A stretch of 64,000 nucleotides of DNA from Cryptomeria japonica (lineage: Eukaryota; Streptophyta; Pinopsida; Cupressales; Cupressaceae). The notes under the pieces were generated by a model. It saw only the letters and a program-made list of their open reading frames with translations, was not told where the DNA came from and ran no database searches. The stretch lies in contig NC_081409.1 of NCBI RefSeq assembly GCF_030272615.1, forward strand, positions 475,474,573 through 475,538,572, written 5' to 3'. Of the stretch, positions 25,571 through 36,234 are shown piece by piece (the first letter of the stretch is position 1; each line of letters begins with the position of its first letter). The position numbers and the translations under genes are program-made.

Positions 25571-26210
25571 CTAGTTGAACTCTCTCCCAGATCATACTTC
25601 TACTTCCCGGATATAGTAGCTTTAAATGCAGTCTCAGTTTTGCCATGTGATTCACCAAGTTCTCTAAATTCAAAAGAAGAAATCTTACCAACCAATATAT
25701 CCCTTGTCACAGTTGTCACGGTTTGGATCTCATCAATAGTATCAACTTTGTGTTTATAAGGAGGCAAAGATCTCAACACTTTAGCCACAATCTCATCTTC
25801 TTCAAGGACTTCATCGACACATCTGATATTCAGAACAAGATCATTCAATTTATGCATAAAGGATAAAATATTCTCATCTTCTCCCATTCTCAGCAACTCA
25901 TATTTTCCTTTCAATCTCTGCAATTTAGCAACATTCACATGTTTATCTCCTTCATACAGGGTTTCTAGCTTTTCCCAAATCTCATGTGCAGTCTGCAATC
26001 CCATCACATTAGTCATCTCTGCATTATTCAAGGCACTCATCAATGCTTCTTTAACTCTTATATTACATTCAACATCCTTAATCTTATCTCGAATAATAGG
26101 ACCATTCGGAGGAACATTATAGATATTCTTTGTGATCTTCCAATAATCTTCTCTAAGGTAGTTCAAGTGAACTTCCATCTGATTCTTTCATATAGAGTAA
26201 TTAGTTCCAT
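25571..26210 (-). pseudogene. Copia gag (decayed)
   Basis: 25600-26178 is one open frame with the UBN2/copia-gag signature: DYWKITKNIY, ALMSALNNAEMTNVM, TAHEIWEKLETLYEGD, 'LQRLKGKYELLRMGEDENI' and VLRSLPPYKHKVD. About 190 codons remain, starting at an internal Met; the original start is upstream beyond a stop. The frame then shifts into the zinc-knuckle part. Confidence 0.87.
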
Positions 26211-26290
26211 CAAATCTTAGACTCTCCTTCTTGAAAAAAATAGCTACCATCATGGATCTCCTCAAGAAATCAAGCTCCTTCTAGAGGATC

Positions 26291-26306
26291 TAGCTCTCAC
26301 ACTAAT
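26291..26306 (-). promoter_or_regulatory. Degenerate primer-binding site of the copia element
   Basis: The minus strand reads ATTAGTGTGAGAGCTA just inside the 5' LTR. It differs at a few bases from the common ATTGGTATCAGAGC initiator-Met site. Confidence 0.6.
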
Positions 26307-26307
26307 T

Positions 26308-27645
26308 GCTGGTAGCAACAATGCGGGAAAACTGAGAGGGGGGGGAGGAATCAGTTTTCACCAAACTCAACCAAATTAACCTTTACTTAACTTCATAGCT
26401 GATCATGAATAGCAATAACAAAAATAATCACCACATCAACAACACATAACACATGGATTTTTGATGTGAAAAACCCGATTAAGGGAAAAACCACAATGGG
26501 AACCTGCCCACAATAAAATGATACTTTGTAGTAGTATGTGTAAATATTACAATGGGAAATGCATATGTATTCAGTCATGTTGCCTAGAGCTCACTGCTCA
26601 AAACAACAAAAGGTAACAACCCTAGGAAGGCTCACTGCCTTACAAAGATCAGACAATAATCCGGATTACATGAACTTAAAGAATAGCATCTCCAAATGCC
26701 TGATTATAGTTTTGGTTAAGCATACTTTCTGTACAACAACACTTCTCTTCTCTTCCACACTTCCAAATGATAGATTCTCTTGTTTGCACATACAATTCAT
26801 AAATACAACCTTAGAAACTTGCAGACACACAACTTACATGATTACAACACCTATTTATACAAGTCATCAACCTTGACCTCAAGGTCGGCTCAACACATAA
26901 GAAATAATTAGAAATTACATCACACGATAAATAAATCCATAACCAGACAAATATAATATCAGAAAGGACATAGCATGGATCCAAATCAAATCCTAAAAAA
27001 TGCAACACTACCAAATAATTCACCAAGATCATCCACAACACGCTAGACCATCGAATATGTCGCATAACACGAAGAATACCATCGGACCAATAAAATCTTT
27101 AATAACACACACCATGATCAATGTCGACCACCAAAACACATAGGATGCGATCAGAGAATATCAAAAAACAACATGAATTCCACCGCAATCACCGCAACAA
27201 CTTGGATAACAAGAATCATCATTATTTCATCACCGGATCCCAAGAACACCAACTGACAAACTGAAAGATACACTTGGGAAGTTCCAAATCATGAACCACC
27301 TGAATTGAGGACACGCATGAATTTCCCAAATACTCTCTGAAATCCACACCACATAAAGAATCAATTCCAAAGCAAACCAATCCAAAACTCACAACTCTGT
27401 AATATCGAACCAACAAAAAAACCAACCACTACACCGGATTACACAACTCGACCAAATTACCTTCTGAAACACTGAAACTCATACTGAATCAACTAGAGAT
27501 AAGTATCTCAAAACCTATTAAACCACATCAACAAATCTGCAATAGAGAACCCAAACCAACTCTTTGCAACAAACCAATTCTCTACAACATAGGAATATAT
27601 TGACATCAATGACAACAACATATCCGACACCTTAGCATATTTGTA
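26308..27645 (-). repeat. 5' LTR of the copia element
   Basis: Matches 20440-21760 up to about 27626; the last 20 bases at the outer edge are diverged. A TATAAATAG box lies at 26851-26859 (minus), in the same place as in the other LTR, and would be the element's promoter. Confidence 0.87.
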
Positions 27646-28423
27646 ATCATCTTACTTAAAACAATAGGTTTACCTTGCTTGATATCCAGAAGGGCTTTGT
27701 GAATGCCATTAGAAATGAACAAGGAAAAGTAAAAGAAGGTGTCGGTATATGTGTGTTGAATATCAATGGTCACAATCATCAGATGCACAGGCATCTTGGT
27801 CTATACATTGATTCCCAACACTTGGTAAACTGCAAAGTAGGTGTTTATAAAATAATTCTCAAAAATTTGATAATCGTAGGGCTCAACATTTGTCCTCCAA
27901 AATGAAATAGGCTTCCCTTCCTTCTTCTCCCTTCTATGTCATGGAAGCCATTTTACCTTGAAGCTACCTTTGTATTTCCTCCCTAGAGATAGAAAGTCAA
28001 TAGGCATGTCAGAATTAGGGTTTAACATAAATATTTCACAAATAGATCCCCTGCAAACCCAGCCAACAAAACACCTTTCTACATGTACATAGACCTAGAG
28101 TCTTGATTATAGCTTTTTGCCACTGCTCTAATTAGGTCTACATTAACAAAAAAAATTGGGACAACAAGCTTTCCCAAATCCAATCTCCATGCATTGTTCA
28201 TTGGTATTAGGGCTCTACTCTTTTTGTAAGAATACATGATCAATTTTGTTCCACTAATTGGGACATAAGGATCCCCAAAAGATGTTGCCTTGTCCACAAG
28301 TCTATTAGATACAATACCTGTACCTTGGGCATACTTTACCCATTTAGAAGATATGAGCAATTGACCAATAATATCTTCATCCAAGGCCTTCTGATTATTA
28401 TCTCTTTTTGAATTACACCCCAT
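27640..28423 (-). pseudogene. Copy C of the unrecognised family (N-terminal fragment)
   Basis: The ATG at 28423 opens a frame reading SYKKSRALIPMNNAW, WRLDLGKLVVPIFFVN and LIRAVAKSYNQDSR, ending at a TAG at 28079. It aligns closely with copies A (WNYNFGKLVLPN) and D (WQYDLGRLVVSN). In other frames the sequence continues to about 27640 with a 'YFINTYFAVYQVLGI' block and FSLFISNGIHKALLDIKQGK, matching 'FASYFVDTYYALCQV' in A and FGSYLEEKIHEGLQDIKNG in D. It then meets the copia LTR, so the rest was cut away by the insertion. I could not show that the gene resumes left of 20440. Confidence 0.6.
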
Positions 28424-28851
28424 CTTAATAAAAATTGGGGTTTTAAGAAAATGCAGAAATGAAGCTTCCCAGAGAAATTGAGTAGTCAAAATTTCTTTAT
28501 ACAATCTAATAAATCTTTAGCCTTCAGACTACACAATTTCAACAACTAAGCCATAGAAAACTGAGAAAACTCTTTAGCATCTAGAAACGAACAAACCCTA
28601 TGGAAAATCAAAGTTCAAACCCTTGCAGTAATGGGTTACCTATAAATTTCTAATTCATCCCACTACTTCAATTACTATGTACACTCACTCTTCTTAATTC
28701 TTAGCTTTATGATTAGTAATAGGAATGGAGATGACCATTAATGCACAAAGCAACAACCAGCAACTAAGTCATTGTTACTTGTTTGAAGCTTTGAAATTGA
28801 ATTGTTTGATCTTCATTGACATTATCTCACATGATCACATATTGTTAATAT
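28424..28851. other. Upstream flank of copy C
   Basis: AT-rich, and nothing recognised. The 80 bases before the ATG stay open in the copy C frame but contain no conserved motif. Confidence 0.4.
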
Positions 28852-30010
28852 GACCCACCATATGAATATGCGATAGACTAAAGCAATGTGATCCGATGGA
28901 AATAAAATTAAAATAAATTGTTTTTAATGAACTTTAAAAATATTTACTTCAAGATGGGGTCCACCTTGACACATGTCTCCACTTTGGCTACGCTTTGTAT
29001 GAATTTTGTTTAGTCGGATCTTATGCTTGGAAATGGACCTAAAGGCTGGTCCCACATGTGAAAGTTCATCCACGGCTCATGGCTCAACCAATAATAATTC
29101 ATCACTAAGGCTATCACAATACATTAGAAAGATGACAGTTGTCTAAGTTCCTATAGATGTGGTGTATGGGCCCCATCGAGGATGATGATGAACACTTGGA
29201 CTAATAAATGAGATTTCATAATTATAAAGTTCTAAAATAAAAGCTTAGTAATTGACAAATTGACCCACCATATGAATATGTGATAGACTAAAGCAATGCA
29301 ATCAAATGGAAATAGAAATTAAAATAAATTATTTTTAATGAACTTTAAAAAACTTTACTCTAAGCTAGGGTCCACATTGACATGTGTCTCCATTCCAGCT
29401 ATGCTTTGTATTAATTTTGTTTAGTCAAATCTTACGCCCAGAAATGGACCTAAAGGTCAGTCCCACATGTGAAAGGACATCCACGGCTCGTGGCTCAACC
29501 AATTATAATTCACTGCTAAGGCTGTCGCAATACAATAGAAATATGATAGTTGTATAAGTTCCTACAGATGTGGCATATGGGCCCCATTGAGGATGACGAT
29601 GCACACTTGGACTAATAAAGGAATGAGCTTTCATGATTATAAAGTTCTGAAATAAAAGCTTAGTAATTGACAAATTGACCCACCATATAAATATATGATA
29701 GACTAAAGCAATGTGATCCAATGGAAATAGAAATTAAAATAAATTGTTTTTAATGAAATTTTAAAAACTTTACTCCAACCTGGGGTCCACCTTTACACAT
29801 GTCTCAATTCCATCTATGCTTTGTACAAAATTTGTTTAGGAACTAAAGGCCAGTCCCACATGTGAAAGGACATCCATGGCTTAAACCTCAACCAATAAAA
29901 GTACATCACTAAGGTTATTGTGATATAATAGAAAGATGACAATTGTCTAAGTTCTTGTAGATGTGGCATATGGGCCCCATTGAGGATGATGATGCACACT
30001 TGGACTAATA
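28852..30010. repeat. Tandem array, unit about 412 bp
   Basis: The block GACCCACCATAT starts at 28852, 29262 and 29677 (periods 410 and 415). Each unit runs through 'gggtccacctt', 'cccacatgtgaaag', 'gggccccat(c/t)gagg' and 'cacttggactaataaa'. The third unit lacks a short internal stretch. No coding potential. Confidence 0.88.
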
Positions 30011-30386
30011 AAAAAACTTTGAGGTTATGTTTCATGCTTTCCCATGTCACCCTGCAAATTTCATTTGGCACTTAAAGGAAGTGTCACGGGATAGTTGGAT
30101 ACACAATAGCAAGTAAGAAATCATGTCCCACATGGTCCCTTCATCATGCAGTTATGTCTTTCAAGGTAGCAGGATGTCTGTGTTCCTTCTACCAAACTAC
30201 TAGTCTCCATTGGTCAATGATATTAGGGAATAAGTATAATTTAGGGGAAATATTAATGTATACATGATACACATCAATATCAGACAAATGGAAAAATTAG
30301 GTTAAATAAATAAAATTTGAAGACAAATTTTACAATTTAAATTATGCAATGAATCATGGAAAATTTGAAAATTGCAATTGCCTGTC
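30011..30386. other. Spacer between the tandem array and the LINE
   Basis: AT-rich; no feature seen. Confidence 0.4.
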
Positions 30387-30401
30387 AACATTCATTTCTA
30401 C
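30387..30401. repeat. LINE target site duplication, left copy
   Basis: AACATTCATTTCTAC, repeated exactly at 35396-35410. At least 13 bases (CATTCATTTCTAC) are certain, since the leading AA could belong to the poly(A). Confidence 0.9.
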
Positions 30402-30454
30402 TCTCGACTGAACATGTTACATTGGACAATCATTTTCTTCATTCTATTCCTTAT

Positions 30455-33400
30455 ATCATTTTGGAAGATGACAACAAGATTCTCATGGCTCCTTTCATGA
30501 TTAATTAGGTGAAGGAGGTGGTTTTCTCCATGGGGTCGGATAAGGTTCTTGGCCCAAATGAGTTTACTGCTCTATTTTATCAAAAATATTGGGAGTTTGT
30601 GGTAACTGATCTTCTCCTAGCTCTAGAAGAATCTTGGAGGAATAGAGTTATTCTTAAGGAATTGAATACTACTCTGATTACCATTACTCCTAAGATGGTC
30701 AACCCCAAATCCTTTTCTGACTTTCATCCTATACCCTTATGTAATAATTTTTATAAAATCTTCACCAGAGCTATATCTATTACACTTTCTAAGCTTATTC
30801 CAAGGATTATTTATATAGAACAGGGGGGTTTTGTTCCTGGTAGGGAAACTTCAGATGGGTCCATTGTGGCTCATGAGATCCTTCATTCCATTGTCTCTCA
30901 TAAAATTCCTACTATGATCCTTAAATTAGATATGATGAAAGCTTATGACAGGGTTGATTGGAATGCTTTGACTTTAGTTCTTAGTAAGTTTGGTTTTGAG
31001 AAATCTTGGATCAAATGGATTTATGCTTGTATTTCTTCAGCTAGGTTTTTGGTCCTCATAAATGATTCCCCTTGTGGCTTTTTTTGTTCTTCCCGGGGTG
31101 TCAGGAAAGGGGATCCTTTGTCTCCTTTTTTGTTCATTATTTTGGTTGAAGCCTTTAGCCATGCCATTAGGTCGGTTAGATCTTCTGGCCTTTGGCAAGG
31201 AATTCATGTTGCAAATTTACCAGAGTCATTTTATCATTGCCTTTTTGCTGATGATACTCTGTTATTTGGTTATGCTTCTATGGCGGAAGCTAAGGTCATT
31301 AGAAAAATAATTTCTAACTATTATGCTTTTTCAGGTTAGAAGGTTAATAGTGCCAAATCAAAAAAATTCTTTCTCAATACTTCTCCCTTGGTTCAGAAGA
31401 GGCTGCAACAATTTTGGGGTTATGAAGTAGGGAATTTCCCTTGCAAATACCTTGGTGTTCCCTTTTTTGTGGGCTCTGAGAAGTGTAATTTTTGGGATAG
31501 AGTGATCTCTTCGGTATCTTCTAGGATTTTGTCTTGGAATCATCAATGGATTACCTTATCTAGAAAGATTATTCTAATCAAATATGTTTTGAATGCAGTT
31601 CCTATTTACTTAATGTTGGTTTTGAAAACTCTAAAAGCTTCAATTATTCAGCTTCAATCTATTCTAAGATCTTTTTTATGGAATGCTAATAGGGGAAATA
31701 AAGAAAAAATTCCTCTCCTCACTTGGGAAAAAGTCTGTCTCCCGAAGGATTTGGGTGGTTCTAGTATTCAAGACCTTTACAAATAGAATAAATATCTAGG
31801 AGAAAAATTGGTTTGGAAGTTGTATAAGGAACCCAATAGTCCTTGGGTCACCCTTATGTTTTCCAAGTACTTAGAAAGGGGTACTAGGGAGAGCATCTTT
31901 ACTGCCTCTTCTCTTCCTAAGGGTTCTTTCATTTGGAGTTTTATGGTTAAGTCCAGATCTATTATCCTTTCTTGTCTCTCTTGGGTCACTCATAATGGTA
32001 GGAAAGCTAGGTTTTAGGATGAGGTGTGGAATGGGCATTCTTCTTTGGTAAATGTAAGGGATTGGTCTCCTATTATTAATTTGTTATCATCTAAATGGGG
32101 TGTGTATGTAGCTGACTATTTTTATATTGATACCTTGGGCCCATATCCAATGGCTTAGTGCAAATCAATTGACTTTCTTCTGGTGGATCAAGCTTTACAA
32201 ATTTCTTATGTGGAGTAAATTCAGAAGAGGCCACTGGTCTTTCTTAATGTTGAAGATGAATTGATATGGACCAAGAACACTTCAAGTTCATATTCGGTTA
32301 GAGAAGGCTATAAGTCTCTTATGCTTTCTTCAACTGATCATTTCTGGCCTTCCAAACTCTTTTGGCATATTGTTTGTCTTCCCAAGGCTAGGAGTTTTTC
32401 ATGGCTTGTGGTCCAGGATAGAATTCTTACTAGTATGAGATTAGATAGGCTTGGGGTTATGACTATTTTTCCTTGTGTTTTATGTGGCTCTTGTTTCGAA
32501 TCCTCCTCCGATCTATTTTTGCATTGTCAATTTGGATATGTATGTTGGTATTGGCCTTTTGATAAACTTGGTTGGTCCTTCTCTCTTTGTCCAAATCTCT
32601 TGACTCGGTTTAGGGCATGGCCTCTTTTATTCCCTTCTTCCTTTTATTCATGTCTATGTGTGGTGGCTCCTTCTATTATTGTGTGGAACATTTGGTTAGA
32701 AAGAAATAGTAGAATTTTTAAGAAGAAGTCTTCTTCATTGCAGGAAGTGTTGACTAAAATTGAGGTTTCAATTTCTGAAGTTGTCATTTCTTATATTTAT
32801 AAGAATCTTGATTGCCTTAATTGTTTCTCTCAATGGGATAGTTGGATTACCAGATATTGGCAGGATCTCAAATCCCCTCCTTCTCATGGTTCGGTTGCTA
32901 CTCATATTGCCTCAATTATTAAAAGGAAAAATGCCAAATGGTGTCCACCTCCTCATACTGATGTTAAATTAAATTATGATGGCTCTTTTAGGGGAAATCC
33001 AAGTAGGGCGGGAATTGGAGTGGTCATTTTCAATCATAAGTCTCAAATTGTCAAAGTTGGGTGTCATGATATTGGTATTGGGACTAATAATTATGTTGAG
33101 TTTCATGCTTTGTCTTTTGGCCTAGATTTGACATTCTCCCTTGGTATTAAAGATATCATTGTTGAGGGAGATTCCATGGTTACGTTTCAAGCTGTTATTT
33201 ATAAGAAAAGTCATTCCTGGCACCTTCAGTATCTGTTAGATTGAATCTTGTCACAGCTTTCGTTCTTTGATTATTAATCCATTTCTCATTGCCATAGAGA
33301 GATTAATAGAGTTGTATACTTTTTAGCTAGTAAGGAAATTGATGAGCAAGCTGATAATTTGGATGTTTCTTCTTTAGACATTCCCTCCTCCTTGGTGAAG

Positions 33401-33507
33401 GGAGGTGTTTCCATATTATTTGTTTTATCTTATATCTCAAGGCTATCTTGTAAATATTCTGGTGTGGGTTGGTGTCTGTTACAACCTACGGCCTGTGACT
33501 ATTTTTA
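30455..33507 (+). pseudogene. LINE ORF2 remnant: RT, zf-RVT, RNase H
   Basis: One frame for 3 kb with stops at 30506, 31337, 31784, 32015 and 32156 (TAG), 32216 and 33275 (TAA) and 33242 (TGA), and no frameshift seen. RT: VFSMGSDKVLGPNEFTALFY, QGGFVPGRETSDG, LKLDMMKAYDRVDW, GVRKGDPLSPFLF and the catalytic CLFADDTLLFG (near 31240). The zinc-binding RT-associated region (32261-32550) has SYSVREGYKSL and FPCVLCGSCFESSSDLFLHC. RNase H (from about 32940) has LNYDGSFRGNPSRAGIGVV, NYVEFHAL and VEGDS, keeping the acidic catalytic positions. An RNase H of this type at the end of ORF2 is typical of plant L1 LINEs. Confidence 0.92.
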
Positions 33508-35385
33508 AATAATGGAATATCCTTAAGCTAATCAAGGATGGCCTTCTATTTTGAGTATAATGATGATTGCAAGTATTGGTATGGTTTAATAGCCTTTGCA
33601 CTCCTACAGATGATGCACGCTTTATGTGTAGATTATTCATATGGGTTCTTGCTATCTTCATCCTATATATTCAATTTCATTTTTGTTATTGTAAGAAATT
33701 TAATGTTGTGTGCATATTAACATTTTTTGGCTTCATGGTTACATTTTATTCTATGGTATCACTAACTGATTTTTGTCCTCCCATCTTGAGGTTGGGTTTC
33801 ATTTCAAAATATTTGGTTGGCACTCCTCACAAGGTTGATCATTTTTTTTGTGTTGCATTAGGGGTGGTGTTGTCCATATATTCATTTATGTGGTTGCATT
33901 TTTGTTGATACTATGCATTTGAGTGTCTCATCATTGGGGGGTGGTGCCTTTTATGGTTTTTAATGTATCTATGTGGGCACTCCTTTTAAGGTTGAGCATT
34001 TATTTGTACTATATTAGGGTTGGTGTTGTCCACATATTGATTATGTGGTTGCATTTTCATTGATGCTATGCATTTGAGTGTGTCATCGTTTGGGGGGTGG
34101 TTTCATTTGTGCGTCTCATCATTGGGGGGTGGTGTCTTCTATGGTTATGAATGGCTTTTTCTTGGCCTGCTTCTCTTATGATTACTTTGTGCAGATTTGT
34201 ATTTGGTTCATTTGGGTTGGGATTTTTGGTATCTATATTGGTGGTCTCTTTTTGTTTCCCCGTACTTGGCTATTTTGGGTTGTGCATTTGCAAGTAAACG
34301 TTTGTCATAATGAATAGGTTATTGTTTCTCCAAGTTGTGCCTTTGCAATTATGCTGGAACATTGCTTGATATTGTGGTGTCTTGCTTTGGCTTCTTCTTG
34401 GTTGGTCGTATCTTGAGAGTATTGTATTTTAATTATAAATTTTGTTGGTCAATTCTCTCGGCTCATGTGGGAGTATGAGCTTTGCAACATTGCTATTCTT
34501 TGTGTTTCTTTCTTTTGTCACTTTTTCATACTAAAGCTCATGTTTTTCATGCATTTGATGATGAGAAACTTGGGCAGATTTTTTATCTGGCTCCTTTGGA
34601 TGTTGTTTATGCGGTTTAGTAGGTGGTGGGTAAATCTTAGCTGGTAGAGAATGCAGGTTTTAACATATCTAAAGTGGTTTTTTGTTTTCTTATTGTTTAC
34701 ATGGATTCTTCTATGGCTACTCATATGGTTTGAGCTCTTGTAGATTCCTTCTTGGTCTCAGCATCCTACTCTTCTCTTGATTTGGACTATCCTCTATATT
34801 TTTGCAGTCTTTATTATGGCTTGCTCCTTTACAGTGGATTCATGTCTTTTAATAAGTTTCGTGCTAATAGATGGATTGGAGAGTTGGTTTATGTAGCGAC
34901 GTGCAGACTATTTGGTAACTATTTTTTATGGTACAATTTTGTGACTTCAATCGCTTTGTGATCACATTCCTCCTTATTTTGTTGTTGCTCTCGATGTGTT
35001 CTATGGATTTACTCTATCTTGGACAATTGGGTGGTTGGTTTTGTTTCTCCTCGGCTAATGATGTAATCCTTCTTCTTCTTTACCTCTAGAGGAAAGTCCA
35101 TGTTTATGTTTTTTTTAGGCACAAGGTTAACCTCTTATTTGTAATTATATGGCCTGGTCAATGTGGGGAAGGGGAGGGGGGGTTTGGTTTGTTTTGGATA
35201 GGGGTGGGTCTATTATCATGTATTGGGTTATTCATCTAGTTTTTTCATATGGGTTTTTGGTCAAGGGCTACAATCAGAGGTTTTCTTTGCCTGTTTCTTT
35301 CTTGTTTGTGTGTCGTCTGAACCAGGCTTTTGTAAACTTTTATATATATATTAATATATTATTCAATGGCTTTGCCACTTTTATC
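33508..35385 (+). other. LINE 3' untranslated region
   Basis: T/G-rich, with no coding potential. It contains a tandem duplication (33821-34150) and ends in 'ggctttgccacttttatc' just before the poly(A). Confidence 0.75.
33821..34150. repeat. Tandem duplication in the LINE 3' UTR, about 155 bp
   Basis: The block 'cactcctcacaaggttga' at 33821 recurs, diverged, at 33978, followed in both by 'ggtggtgttgtcca' and 'catttgagtgt(c/g)tcatc'. A third short copy of the 'ggggggtggtg' tail is at 34119. Confidence 0.75.
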
Positions 35386-35397
35386 AAAAAAAAAAAA
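35386..35397 (+). other. LINE poly(A) tail
   Basis: A run of A directly before the right target duplication. Confidence 0.85.
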
Positions 35398-35410
35398 CAT
35401 TCATTTCTAC
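35396..35410. repeat. LINE target site duplication, right copy
   Basis: AACATTCATTTCTAC, identical to 30387-30401. Confidence 0.9.
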
Positions 35411-35878
35411 AGTAAAACAGTATAAAATATTATCAATTAGACAATTACAATTTGCATTTCACAATAGCCCATGGGATTCAATATGAATTGAAGTAAAAAC
35501 TGTAAATTACTTGAAAATGTTGTTTTCTCAATTTCCAGTTCCAACCAATTCGAAATGCCAATCAGAATCTGAATCCTCCCATTTTGTAGTTTCTTCTACA
35601 TCCTCTTAATCATCTTGTTGCATCTACGTACCTCCACTTAAAATAAAATCGTCATTATCATTTGATCCGCCACTATCAATTTCTCCACCAGAAATAGTAC
35701 CGGCCTTTGAAGTGTTGTTGCACAACCCTCTCCTCTCATGAATGGAATTCCAGATTGTTAGTGCCCTTTCATAAGGAAAACTCTCAACATCATCATTATT
35801 TGTATACACCCTCAAACAATTTTCCAAATTCTTGTCTAGTTTGTTTCTTGTCTTTGATTTCAAGAACCTATTTCAAGG

Positions 35879-36027
35879 TGTGTGCCCTTGGTCTCCTTTT
35901 GTTGTGCAACACAACGCTCGGATTTGTGATATGGTTTAACTACCTCCTATGGATTTTATAAGTCTATTTGTGGTATCGGGCATTAACAAGTCGATCTTTT
36001 GGTGCAATGACAACCACACTTGTAACA
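35879..36027 (+). repeat. 5' LTR of the TRIM-like element
   Basis: Begins TGTGTGCCCTTGG and ends TTGTAACA. It matches 36082-36234 with scattered, mostly transition differences. Confidence 0.75.
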
Positions 36028-36029
36028 AG

Positions 36030-36040
36030 TGGTATCAGAT
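36030..36040 (+). promoter_or_regulatory. Primer-binding site of the TRIM-like element
   Basis: TGGTATCAGAT, two bases after the 5' LTR end; complementary to initiator Met tRNA except for the last base. Confidence 0.75.
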
Positions 36041-36081
36041 CTTGGTCATAGGTTCAAACCCCTCACTTGCACTGGGGGGAT

Positions 36082-36234
36082 TGTTGCAAGGCCCTAAGTC
36101 TCCTTATGCTATACAGTGCATCACTCGGGTTTGTGACATGGCTTAACCACCTCTTATGGATTCTATAAGTTTAGTGGTTGTATCGGGAATTAACATGTCA
36201 ATATTTTGGTGCAATGACAACCACACTTGTAACA
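36082..36234 (+). repeat. 3' LTR of the TRIM-like element
   Basis: Begins TGTTGCAAGGCCCTAAG and ends TTGTAACA. It is preceded at once by the purine tract at 36073-36080. Confidence 0.75.

Larger units (their letters stand above)
20440..27645 (-). mobile_element. Ty1/copia LTR retrotransposon (decayed)
   Basis: Read on the minus strand. The LTRs are at 26308-27645 (5') and 20440-21760 (3'). Internal sequence in copia order is gag, protease, integrase, reverse transcriptase, RNase H. A polypurine tract precedes the 3' LTR and a degenerate initiator-Met primer site follows the 5' LTR. Integrase upstream of RT separates it from gypsy. The domains are interrupted by stops and small shifts. The outer edge of the 5' LTR is diverged or lost over its last 20 bases, and I could not confirm a target duplication. 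The right end abuts copy C of the unrecognised family. Confidence 0.92.
30402..35397 (+). mobile_element. 5'-truncated LINE (L1-type, plant) with poly(A) and target duplication
   Basis: A non-LTR retrotransposon bounded by a 13-15 bp duplication. The 3' end is 'ttatc' followed by a run of 12 A. The body holds the C-terminal two thirds of ORF2 (RT, zinc-binding region, RNase H) and an unusually long 3' untranslated region of about 1.9 kb. ORF1, the endonuclease and the start of RT are absent, as expected from incomplete reverse transcription at insertion. Coding sequence is in one frame but interrupted by stops. Confidence 0.93.
35879..36234 (+). mobile_element. TRIM/SMART-like mini LTR retrotransposon (356 bp)
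   Basis: Two direct repeats (35879-36027 and 36082-36234, about 150 bp, ending ...CACTTGTAACA) flank only 54 bp. That 54 bp starts, after AG, with TGGTATCAGAT (10 of 11 bases of the initiator-Met primer site) and ends with the purine run TGGGGGGA directly before the second repeat. This is the layout of terminal-repeat retrotransposons in miniature. It codes for nothing and would depend on other elements. No flanking 5-bp duplication was confirmed. Confidence 0.78.

Noticed and set aside
20435-27650. Target duplication for the copia element
   Set aside because: The outer 20 bases of the right LTR are diverged, so the edge is uncertain, and no matching 5-bp pair could be fixed.
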